This document shows, in pieces, positions 52,301-64,000 of a DNA stretch of 64,000 bases. The notes under the pieces were generated by a model. The model had not been told where the DNA came from. It was given only the letters and a program-made list of their open reading frames with translations, and did no database searches. The stretch comes from Lineus longissimus (taxonomy: Eukaryota > Nemertea > Pilidiophora > Heteronemertea > Lineidae): positions 12,154,001 to 12,218,000 of the forward strand of contig NC_088314.1 of the NCBI RefSeq assembly GCF_910592395.1, read 5' to 3'. The position numbers and the translations under genes are program-made. The stretch's first letter is position 1, and the number at the start of each line of letters is the position of its first letter.

Positions 52301-53334
52301 ATATATACGCTTAAAGGAAAAGAAAACAAATAAATGTAATAGTGACGATAATAATGATAATAATAATGATGAGAGTGTAATTGTATCAATATATTATTGT
52401 ACTTAATCGGTAATAATGAGTATACTAGGAATAAGTAAAATCACAATATAAAACTCAAGGTTTGATGGAGTGAATGAAACCATATAGCTAAATATTACGA
52501 CTAAGCGAAAGTGTAATAGGCGTTTATAATACGTAACCATATATACGCATAAAGGAAAAGAAAACATGTAATAGTTACGATAGTAATGATAATAATAATG
52601 ATGAGAGTGTAATTTTATCAATATATTACTGTACTTAATCGGTAATAATGAGGATACTAGGAATAAATAATATCACAATATGCCTATTGATAAAACTCAA
52701 GGTTTCACGGAGTGAATGAAACCATATAGCTAAATATTACGACTAAGCGAAAGTATAATAGGCGTTTATAATACGTAACCATATATACGAATAAGGAAAA
52801 GTTAACAAGTGATAGTGACGATAATAATGATAATAATAATGATGAGAGTGTAATTGTATCAATATATTACTGTACTAATCGGTAATAATCAGGATACTTT
52901 GAATAAATAACATCACAATATGCCTATCGATAAAACTCTAGTGAATGAAACCATATAGCTAAATATTACGACTTAGCGAAAGTATAATAATACGTAACCA
53001 TATATACGAATAAGGAAAAGTTAACAAGTGATAGTGACGATAATAATGATAATAATAATGATGAGAGTGTAATTGTATCAATATATTACTGTACTCATCG
53101 GTAATAATGAGGATACTAGGAATAAATAATATCACAATATGCCTATCGATAAAACTCAAGGTTTCACGGAGTGAATGAAACCATATAGCTAAATATTACG
53201 ACTAAGCGAAAGTATAATAGGCGTTTAAATTACGTAACCATATATACGAATAAGGAAAAGTTGACAAGTGATAGTGACGATAATAATGATAATAATAATG
53301 ATGAGAGTGTAATTGTATCAATATATGACTGTAC
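44752..53334 (-). repeat. 8,583-bp tandem duplication, copy 1
   Basis: All distinctive monomers recur exactly 8,583 bp later (45,013 to 53,596; 45,771 to 54,354; 47,436 to 56,019; 50,080 to 58,663; 52,959 to 61,542). Rare markers are also shared, such as AAGTTGACAAGTG at about 53,270 and 61,853. It was probably created after the 6.25-kb system because it copies part of it. Confidence 0.9.
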
Positions 53335-56300
53335 TTAATCGGTAATAATGAGGATACTAGGAATATATAAAATCACAATATACCTATCGATAAAACTCAA
53401 GGTTTGACGGAGTGAATGAAACCATTTAGCTAAATATTACGACTAAGCGAAAGTATAATAGGCGTTTATAATACGTAACCATATACGCATAAAGGAAAAG
53501 AAGATGAAAACAAACGTATATAATTCACTACATCAACAAATAAATGTAATAGTGACGATAATAGTGATAATAATAATGACGAGAGTGTAATTGTATCAAT
53601 ATATTACTGTACTTAATCGGTAATAATGAGGATACTGGGAATAAATAAAATCACAATATGCCGATCGATAAAACTCAAGGTTTGACGGAGTGAATGAAAC
53701 CATATAGCTAAATATTACGACTAAGCGAAAGTGTAATAGGCGTTTATAATACGTAACCATATATACGCATAAAGGAAAAGAAAACATGTAATAGTTACGA
53801 TAATAATGATAATAATAATGATGAGAGTGTAATTATATCAATATATTACTGTACTTAATCGGTAATAATGAGGATACTAGGAATAAATAATATCACAATA
53901 TGCCTATTGATAAAACTCAAGGTTTCACGGAGTGAATGAAACCATATAGCTAAATATTACGACTAAGCGAAGGTATAATAGGCGTTTATAATACGTAACC
54001 ATATATACGCATAAAGGAAAAGAAAACAAATAAATGTAATAGTGACGATAATAATGATAATAATAATGATGAAAGTGTAATTGTATCAATATATTATTGT
54101 ACTTAATCGGTAATAATGAGTATACTAGGAATAAGTAAAATCACAATATAAAACTCAAGGTTTGATGGAGTGAATGAAACCATATAGCTAAATATTACGA
54201 CTAAGCGAAAGTATAATAGGCGTTTATAATACGTAACCATATACGCATAAAGGAAAAGAAGATGAAAACAAACGTATATAATTCACTACATCAACAAATA
54301 AATGTAATAGTGACGATAATAGTGATAATAATAATGACGAGAGTGTAATTGTATCAATATATTACTGTACTTAATCGGTAATAATGAGGATACTGGGAAT
54401 AAATAAAATCACAATATGCCGATCGATAAAACTCAAGGTTTGACGGAGTGAATGAAACCATATAGCTAAATATTACGACTAAGCGAAAGTATAATAGGCG
54501 TTTGTAATACGTAACCATATATACGCATAAAGGAAAAGAAAACATGTAATAGTGACGATAATAATGATAATAATAATGATGAGACTGTAATTGTATCAAT
54601 ATATTACTGTACTTAATCGGTAATAATGAGGATACTAGGAATAAATAAAATCACAATATGCCTATCGATAAAACTCAAGGTTTGACGGAGTGAATGAAAC
54701 CATTTAGCTAAATATTACGACTAAGCGAAAGTATAATAGGCGTTTATAATACGTAACAATTTACGCATATAGGAAAAGAAGATGAAAACAAATGTATATA
54801 ATTCACTACATAAACAAATAAGTGACGATAATAGTGATAATAATAATGATGAGAGTGTAATTGTATCAATATATTACTGTAATTAATCGGTAATAATGAG
54901 GATACTAGGAATAAATAAAATCACAATATGCCTATCGATAAAACTCAAGGTTTGACGGAGTGAATGAAACCATATAGCTAAATATTACGACTAAGCGAAG
55001 GTATAATAGGCGTTTATAATACGTAACCATATACGCATAAAGGAAAAGAAGATGAAAACAAACGTATATAATTCACTACATCAACAAATAAATGTAATAG
55101 TGACGATAATAGTGATAATAATAATGACGAGAGTGTAATTGTATCAATATATTACTGTACTTAATCGGTAATAATGAGGATACTGGGAATAAATAAAATC
55201 ACAATATGCCGATCGATAAAACTCAAGGTTTGACGGAGTGAATGAAACCATTTAGCTAAATATTACGACTAAGCGAAAGTATAATAGGCGTTTATAATAC
55301 GTAACAATTTACGCATATAGGAAAAGAAGATGAAAACAAATGTATATAATTCACTACATAAACAAATAAGTGACGATAATAGTGATAATAATAATGACGA
55401 GAGTGTAATTGTATCAATATATTACTGTACTTAATCGGTAATAATGAGGATACTAGGAATAAATAAAATCACAATATGCCTATCGATAAAACTCAAGGTT
55501 TCACGGAGTGAATGAAACCATATAGCTAAATATTACGACTAAGCGAAGGTATAATAGGCGTTTATAATACGTAACCATATATACGCTTAAAGGAAAAGAA
55601 AACAAATAAATGTAATAGTGACGATAATAATGATAATAATAATGATGAGAGTGTAATTGTATCAATATATTATTGTACTTAATCGGTAATAATGAGTATA
55701 CTAGGAATAAGTAAAATCACAATATAAAACTCAAGGTTTGATGGAGTGAATGAAACCATATAGCTAAATATTACGACTAAGCGAAAGTGTAATAGGCGTT
55801 TATAATACGTAACCATATATACGCATAAAGGAAAAGAAAACATGTAATAGTTACGATAATAATGATAATAATAATGATGAGAGTGTAATTGTATCAATAT
55901 ATTACTGTACTTAATCGGTAATAATGAGGATACTAGGAATAAATAATATCACAATATGCCTATTGATAAAACTCAAGGTTTCACGGAGTGAATGAAACCA
56001 TATAGCTAAATATTACGACTAAGCGAAGGTATAATAGGCGTTTATAATACGTAACCATATATACGAATAAGGAAAAGTTAACAAGTGATAGTGACGATAA
56101 TAATGATAATAATAATGATGAGAGTGTAATTGTATCAATATATTACTGTACTCATCGGTAATAATGAGGATACTAGGAATAAATAATATCACAATATGCC
56201 TATCGATAAAACTCAAGGTTTCACGGAGTGAATGAAACCATATAGCTAAATATTACGACTAAGTGAAAGTATAATAGGCGTTTAAATTACGTAACCATAT

Positions 56301-59300
56301 ATACGAATAAGGAAAAGTTAACAAGTGATAGTGACGATAATAATGATAATAATAATGATGAGAGTGTAATTGTATCAATATATTACTGTACTTAATCGGT
56401 AATAATGAGGATACTAGGAATTAATGAAATCACAATATGCCTATCGATAAAACACTAGTGAATGAAACCATATAGCTAAATATTACGACTTAGCGAAAGT
56501 ATAATAGGCGTTTAAATTACGTAACCATATATACGAATAAGGAAAAGTTAACAAGTGATAGTGACGATAATAATGATAATAATAATGATGAGAGTGTAAT
56601 TGTATCAATATATTACTGTACTTAATCGGTAATAATGAGGATACTAGGAATTAATGAAATCACAATATGCCTATCGATAAAACTCTAGTGAATGAAACCA
56701 TATAGCTAAATATTACGACTAAGCGAAAGTATAATAGGCGTTTAAATTACGTAACCATATATACGAATAAGGAAAAGTTAACAAGTGATAGTGACGATAA
56801 TAATGATAATAATAATGATGAGAGTGTAATTGTATCAATATATTACTGTACTTAATCGGTAATAATGAGGATACTAGGAATTAATGAAATCACAATATGC
56901 CTATCGATAAAACTCTAGTGAATGAAACCATATAGCTAAATATTACGACTAAGCGAAAGTATAATAGGCGTTTATAATACGTAACCATATATACGAATAA
57001 GGAAAAGTAAACAAGTGATAGTGACGATAATAATGATAATAATAATGATGAGAGTGTAATTGTATCAATATATTACTGTACTTAATCGGTAATAATGAGG
57101 ATACTAGGAATAAATAAAATCACAATATGCCTATCGATAAAACTCTAGTGAATGAAACCATATAGCTAAATATTACGACTAAGCGAAAGTATAATAGGCG
57201 TTTATAATACGTAACCATATACGCATAAAGGAAAAGAAGCTGAAAACAAACGTATATAATTCACTACATCAACAAATAAATGTAATAGTGACGATAATAG
57301 TGATAATAATAATGACGAGAGTGTAATTGTATCAATATATTACTGTACTTAATCGGTAATAATGAGGATACTGGGAATAAATAAAATCACAATATGCCGA
57401 TCGATAAAACTCAAGGTTTGACGGAGTGAATGAAACCATATAGCTAAATATTACGACTAAGCGAAGGTATAATAGGCGTTTATAATACGTAACAATTTAC
57501 GCATATAGGAAAAGAAGATGAAAACAAATGTATATAATTCACTACATAAACAAATAAGTGACGATAATAGTGATAATAATAATGATGAGAGTGTAATTGT
57601 ATCAATATATTACTGTAATTAATCGGTAATAATGAGGATACTAGGAATAAATAAAATCACAATATGCCTATCGATAAAACTCAAGGTTTGACGGAGTGAA
57701 TGAAACCATATAGCTAAATATTACGACTAAGCGAAGGTATAATAGGCGTTTATAATACGTAACCATATATACGCTTAAAGGAAAAGAAAACAAATAAATG
57801 TAATAGTGACGATAATAATGATAATAATAATGATGAGAGTGTAATTGTATCAATATATTATTGTACTTAATCGGTAATAATGAGTATACTAGGAATAAGT
57901 AAAATCACAATATAAAACTCAAGGTTTGATGGAGTGAATGAAACCATATAGCTAAATATTACGACTAAGCGAAAGTGTAATAGGCGTTTATAATACGTAA
58001 CCATATATACGCATAAAGGAAAAGAAAACATGTAATAGTTACGATAATAATGATAATAATAATGATGAGAGTGTAATTGTATCAATATATTACTGTACTT
58101 AATCGGTAATAATGAGGATACTAGGAATAAATAATATCACAATATGCCTATCGATAAAACTCAAGGTTTCACGGAGTGAATGAAACCATATAGCTAAATA
58201 TTACGACTAAGCGAAGGTATAATAGGCGTTTATAATACGTAACCATATATACGAATAAGGAAAAGTTAACAAGTGATAGTGACGATAATAATGATAATAA
58301 TAATGATGAGAGTGTAATTGTATCAATATATTACTGTACTAATCGGTAATAATCAGGATACTTTGAATAAATAACATCACAATATGCCTATCGATAAAAC
58401 TCAAGGTTTCACGGAGTGAATGAAACCATATAGCTAAATATTACGACTAAGCGAAAGTATAATAGGCGTTTATAATACGTAACCATATATACGAATAAGG
58501 AAAAGTTAACAAGTGATAGTGACGATAATAATGATAATAATAATGATGAGAGTGTAATTGTATCAATATATTACTGTACTAATCGGTAATAATCAGGATA
58601 CTTTGAATAAATAACATCACAATATGCCTATCGATAAAACTCTAGTGAATGAAACCATATAGCTAAATATTACGACTTAGCGAAAGTATAATAATACGTA
58701 ACCATATATACGAATAAGGAAAAGTTAACAAGTGATAGTGACGATAATAATGATAATAATAATGATGAGAGTGTAATTGTATCAATATATTACTGTACTC
58801 ATCGGTAATAATGAGGATACTAGGAATAAATAATATCACAATATGCCTATCGATAAAACTCAAGGTTTCACGGAGTGAATGAAACCATATAGCTAAATAT
58901 TACGACTAAGCGAAAGTATAATAGGCGTTTATAATACGTAACCATATATACGAATAAGGAAAAGTTAACAAGTGATAGTGACGATAATAATGATAATAAT
59001 AATGATGAGAGTGTAATTGTATCAATATATGACTGTACTTAATCGGTAATAATGAGGATACTAGGAATTAATGAAATCACAATATGCCTATCGATAAAAC
59101 TCTAGTGAATGAAACCATATAGCTAAATATTACGACTAAGCGAAAGTATAATAGGCGTTTAAATTACGTAACCATATATACGAATAAGGAAAAGTTAACA
59201 AGTGATAGTGACGATAATAATGATAATAATAATGATGAGAGTGTAATTGTATCAATATATTACTGTACTTAATCGGTAATAATGAGGATACTAGGAATTA

Positions 59301-61945
59301 ATGAAATCACAATATGCCTATCGATAAAACTCTAGTGAATGAAACCATATAGCTAAATATTACGACTAAGCGAAAGTATAATAGGCGTTTATAATACGTA
59401 ACCATATATACGAATAAGGAAAAGTAAACAAGTGATAGTGACGATAATAATGATAATAATAATGATGAGAGTGTAATTGTATCAATATATTACTGTACTT
59501 AATCGGTAATAATGAGGATACTAGGAATTAATGAAATCACAATATGCCTATCGATAAAACTCTAGTGAATGAAACCATATAGCTAAATATTACGACTAAG
59601 CGAAAGTATAATAGGCGTTTAAATTACGTAACCATATATACGAATAAGGAAAAGTTAACAAGTGATAGTGACGATAATAATGATAATAATAATGATGAGA
59701 GTGTAATTGTATCAATATATTACTGTACTTAATCGGTAATAATGAGGATACTAGGAATTAATGAAATCACAATATGCCTATCGATAAAACTCTAGTGAAT
59801 GAAACCATATAGCTAAATATTACGACTAAGCGAAAGTATAATAGGCGTTTATAATACGTAACCATATATACGAATAAGGAAAAGTAAACAAGTGATAGTG
59901 ACGATAATAATGATAATAATAATGATGAGAGTGTAATTGTATCAATATATTACTGTACTTAATCGGTAATAATGAGGATACTAGGAATAAGTAAAATCAC
60001 AATATGCCTATCGATAAAACTCTAGTGAATGAAACCATATAGCTAAATATTACGACTAAGCGAAAGTATAATAGGCGTTTATAATACGTAACCATATACG
60101 CATAAAGGAAAAGAAGATGAAAACAAACGTATATAATTCACTACATCAACAAATAAATGTAATAGTGACGATAATAGTGATAATAATAATGACGAGAGTG
60201 TAATTGTATCAATATATTACTGTAATTAATCGGTAATAATGAGGATACTGGGAATAAATAAAATCACAATATGCCGATCGATAAAACTCAAGGTTTGACG
60301 GAGTGAATGAAACCATATAGCTAAATATTACGACTAAGCGAAAGTATAATAGGCGTTTATAATACGTAACCATATATACGCATAAAGGAAAAGAAAACAT
60401 GTAATAGTGACGATAATAATGATAATAATAATGATGAGACTGTAATTGTATCAATATATTACTGTACTTAATCGGTAATAATGAGGATACTAGGAATATA
60501 TAAAATCACAATATACCTATCGATAAAACTCAAGGTTTGACGGAGTGAATGAAACCATTTAGCTAAATATTACGACTAAGCGAAAGTATAATAGGCGTTT
60601 ATAATACGTAACAATTTACGCATATAGGAAAAGAAGATGAAAACAAATGTATATAATTCACTACATAAACAAATAAGTGACGATAATAGTGATAATAATA
60701 ATGATGAGAGTGTAATTGTATCAATATATTACTGTAATTAATCGGTAATAATGAGGATACTAGGAATAAATAAAATCACAATATGCCTATCGATAAAACT
60801 CAAGGTTTGACGGAGTGAATGAAACCATATAGCTAAATATTACGACTAAGCGAAGGTATAATAGGCGTTTATAATACGTAACCATATATACGCTTAAAGG
60901 AAAAGAAAACAAATAAATGTAATAGTGACGATAATAATGATAATAATAATGATGAGAGTGTAATTGTATCAATATATTATTGTACTTAATCGGTAATAAT
61001 GAGTATACTAGGAATAAGTAAAATCACAATATAAAACTCAAGGTTTGATGGAGTGAATGAAACCATATAGCTAAATATTACGACTAAGCGAAAGTGTAAT
61101 AGGCGTTTATAATACGTAACCATATATACGCATAAAGGAAAAGAAAACATGTAATAGTTACGATAGTAATGATAATAATAATGATGAGAGTGTAATTTTA
61201 TCAATATATTACTGTACTTAATCGGTAATAATGAGGATACTAGGAATAAATAATATCACAATATGCCTATTGATAAAACTCAAGGTTTCACGGAGTGAAT
61301 GAAACCATATAGCTAAATATTACGACTAAGCGAAGGTATAATAGGCGTTTATAATACGTAACCATATATACGAATAAGGAAAAGTTAACAAGTGATAGTG
61401 ACGATAATAATGATAATAATAATGATGAGAGTGTAATTGTATCAATATATTACTGTACTAATCGGTAATAATCAGGATACTTTGAATAAATAACATCACA
61501 ATATGCCTATCGATAAAACTCTAGTGAATGAAACCATATAGCTAAATATTACGACTTAGCGAAAGTATAATAATACGTAACCATATATACGAATAAGGAA
61601 AAGTTAACAAGTGATAGTGACGATAATAATGATAATAATAATGATGAGAGTGTAATTGTATCAATATATTACTGTACTCATCGGTAATAATGAGGATACT
61701 AGGAATAAATAATATCACAATATGCCTATCGATAAAACTCAAGGTTTCACGGAGTGAATGAAACCATATAGCTAAATATTACGACTAAGCGAAAGTATAA
61801 TAGGCGTTTAAATTACGTAACCATATATACGAATAAGGAAAAGTTGACAAGTGATAGTGACGATAATAATGATAATAATAATGATGAGAGTGTAATTGTA
61901 TCAATATATGACTGTACTTAATCGGTAATAATGAGGATACTAGGA
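53335..61945 (-). repeat. 8,583-bp tandem duplication, copy 2
   Basis: Directly abuts copy 1. The breakpoint monomer near 53,335 joins an ATATATGACTGTAC left half to a GAATATATAAAATCAC right half, a hybrid expected from unequal exchange. The match ends near 61,945, where GGAATTAATGAAATC replaces GGAATATATAAAATC. Confidence 0.9.
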
Positions 61946-64000
61946 ATTAATGAAATCACAATATGCCTATCGATAAAACTCTAGTGAATGAAACCATATA
62001 GCTAAATATTACGACTAAGCGAAAGTATAATAGGCGTTTAAATTACGTAACCATATATACGAATAAGGAAAAGTTAACAAGTGATAGTGACGATAATAAT
62101 GATAATAATAATGATGAGAGTGTAATTGTATCAATATATTACTGTACTTAATCGGTAATAATGAGGATACTAGGAATTAATGAAATCACAATATGCCTAT
62201 CGATAAAACTCTAGTGAATGAAACCATATAGCTAAATATTACGACTAAGCGAAAGTATAATAGGCGTTTATAATACGTAACCATATATACGAATAAGGAA
62301 AAGTAAACAAGTGATAGTGACGATAATAATGATAATAATAATGATGAGAGTGTAATTGTATCAATATATTACTGTACTTAATCGGTAATAATGAGGATAC
62401 TAGGAATAAGTAAAATCACAATATGCCTATCGATAAAACTCTAGTGAATGAAACCATATAGCTAAATATTACGACTAAGCGAAAGTATAATAGGCGTTTA
62501 TAATACGTAACCATATACGCATAAAGGAAAAGAAGCTGAAAACAAACGTATATAATTCACTACATCAACAAATAAATGTAATAGTGACGATAATAGTGAT
62601 AATAATAATGACGAGAGTGTAATTGTATCAATATATTACTGTACTTAATCGGTAGTAATGAGGATACTGGGAATAAATAAAATCACAATATGCCGATCGA
62701 TAAAACTCAAGGTTTGACGGAGTGAATGAAACCATATAGCTAAATATTACGACTAAGCGAAGGTATAATAGGCGTTTATAATACGTAACAATTTACGCAT
62801 ATAGGAAAAGAAGATGAAAACAAATGTATATAATTCACTACATAAACAAATAAGTGACGATAATAGTGATAATAATAATGATGAGAGTGTAATTGTATCA
62901 ATATATTACTGTAATTAATCGGTAATAATGAGGATACTAGGAATAAATAAAATCACAATATGCCTATCGATAAAACTCAAGGTTTGACGGAGTGAATGAA
63001 ACCATATAGCTAAATATTACGACTAAGCGAAGGTATAATAGGCGTTTATAATACGTAACCATATATACGCTTAAAGGAAAAGAAAACAAATAAATGTAAT
63101 AGTGACGATAATAATGATAATAATAATGATGAGAGTGTAATTGTATCAATATATTATTGTACTTAATCGGTAATAATGAGTATACTAGGAATAAGTAAAA
63201 TCACAATATAAAACTCAAGGTTTGATGGAGTGAATGAAACCATATAGCTAAATATTACGACTAAGCGAAAGTGTAATAGGCGTTTATAATACGTAACCAT
63301 ATATACGCATAAAGGAAAAGAAAACATGTAATAGTTACGATAATAATGATAATAATAATGATGAGAGTGTAATTTTATCAATATATTACTGTACTTAATC
63401 GGTAATAATGAGGATACTAGGAATAAATAATATCACAATATGCCTATTGATAAAACTCAAGGTTTCACGGAGTGAATGAAACCATATAGCTAAATATTAC
63501 GACTAAGCGAAGGTATAATAGGCGTTTATAATACGTAACCATATATACGAATAAGGAAAAGTTAACAAGTGATAGTGACGATAATAATGATAATAATAAT
63601 GATGAGAGTGTAATTGTATCAATATATTACTGTACTCATCGGTAATAATGAGGATACTAGGAATAAATAATATCACAATATGCCTATTGATAAAACTCAA
63701 GGTTTCACGGAGTGAATGAAACCATATAGCTAAATATTACGACTAAGCGAAGGTATAATAGGCGTTTATAATACGTAACCATATATACGAATAAGGAAAA
63801 GTTAACAAGTGATAGTGACGATAATAATGATAATAATAATGATGAGAGTGTAATTGTATCAATATATTACTGTACTAATCGGTAATAATCAGGATACTTT
63901 GAATAAATAACATCACAATATGCCTATCGATAAAACTCTAGTGAATGAAACCATATAGCTAAATATTACGACTTAGCGAAAGTATAATAATACGTAACCA
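61946..64000 (-). repeat. Further duplicated segment, truncated by window end
   Basis: Resembles 56,650-58,704 at an offset of 5,296 bp, including the AGAAGCTGAAAAC variant (57,240 and 62,536) and the final monomer with ACGACTTAGCG (58,663 and 63,959). Minor subtype differences occur near 63,600. The unit extends beyond the window. Confidence 0.8.

Larger units (their letters stand above)
20516..64000 (-). repeat. Right satellite array (minus orientation)
   Basis: Continuous tandem monomers that are the reverse complement of the left-array family. Forms visible are: an ACTCTAGTGAATG form of 230 bp (for example starting at 41,611, 41,841 and 42,071); an ACTCAAGGTTTCACGGAGTG form of about 240 bp (41,130 to 41,370); and longer forms of about 267-270 bp carrying an inserted GAAGATGAAAACAAA...ATTCACTACAT segment (42,301-42,567; 42,568-42,837). 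Forms with GAAAACATGTAATAG or GAAAACAAATAAATG in place of GTTAACAAGTGATAG also occur, and one form has lost the TATGCCTATCG block (ACAATATAAAACTC). The array continues past the window end. Encoded 61-93 aa frames rich in His and Tyr are artefacts of the repeat. Confidence 0.97.

Noticed and set aside
20638-63700. Many 61-93 aa minus-strand frames with HSHHYYYHYYRHYY-type segments
   Set aside because: Same explanation: stop-poor reading of the monomer. The His/Tyr runs are the CAT/TAT trinucleotide tract. Start and stop points shift with monomer subtype, and single-base differences remove the frame in otherwise identical copies.
20516-64000. A CRISPR-like array of repeats and spacers
   Set aside because: The whole unit of 230-270 bp is repeated, with no unique spacers, no Cas genes and a eukaryotic context.
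1-64000. tRNA, rRNA or 5S genes between satellite units
   Set aside because: No cloverleaf-like segments, box A/B pairs or rRNA-like conserved stretches were noticed on reading either strand.
1-64000. CENP-B box as evidence for a centromeric role
   Set aside because: No sequence resembling the TTCG....A..CGGG core was found in the monomers. A centromeric role remains only a possibility.

Overview
This window is eukaryotic, non-coding satellite DNA, almost certainly from an animal. There are no bacterial-type operons, and the only recognisable protein homology is a decayed Tc1/mariner transposase. Short AT-rich satellite monomers (mostly 130-270 bp) fill about 90% of it. The species cannot be named from sequence alone. 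The transposase flavour and the mixed repeats would suit an invertebrate such as a mollusc, but that is a low-confidence inference.

Layout. (1) 1-14,070: a satellite array in one orientation, organised as a higher-order repeat (HOR) of about 4,690 bp. Each HOR holds about 25 monomers of variable length and is present three times (1-4,690; 4,691-9,385; 9,386-14,070), ending abruptly inside a monomer. (2) 14,071-19,752: a non-satellite island of about 5.7 kb. It holds three diverged tandem copies of an unknown repeat of about 370-410 bp, a short 12-bp minisatellite, a striking AAACG/CGTTT array phased at about 11 bp, a 27-bp direct repeat, a broken Tc1-like transposase on the minus strand with its DD34E residues still readable, and a CpG-rich YY1/CRE-like motif cluster. 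(3) 19,753-20,515: the first monomer of the right array, interrupted by an insertion of about 590 bp. (4) 20,516-64,000: the same satellite family in the opposite orientation. It is built from monomers of about 230, 240 and 267-270 bp assembled into nested tandem duplications (offsets of 1,778, 6,408, 6,251 and 8,583 bp) and runs off the window end.

No confident functional gene is present. The many 61-93 aa frames in the satellite, rich in His, Tyr and Leu, are translations of the repeat and are not annotated as genes. The main biological content is satellite evolution: a polarity switch around a transposon-bearing island, two differently evolved HOR systems on either side, recent large segmental duplications, and a monomer carrying a conserved TATCGATA palindrome. 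A centromeric or pericentromeric role is possible but cannot be shown from sequence. I found no convincing new enzymatic or defence system.
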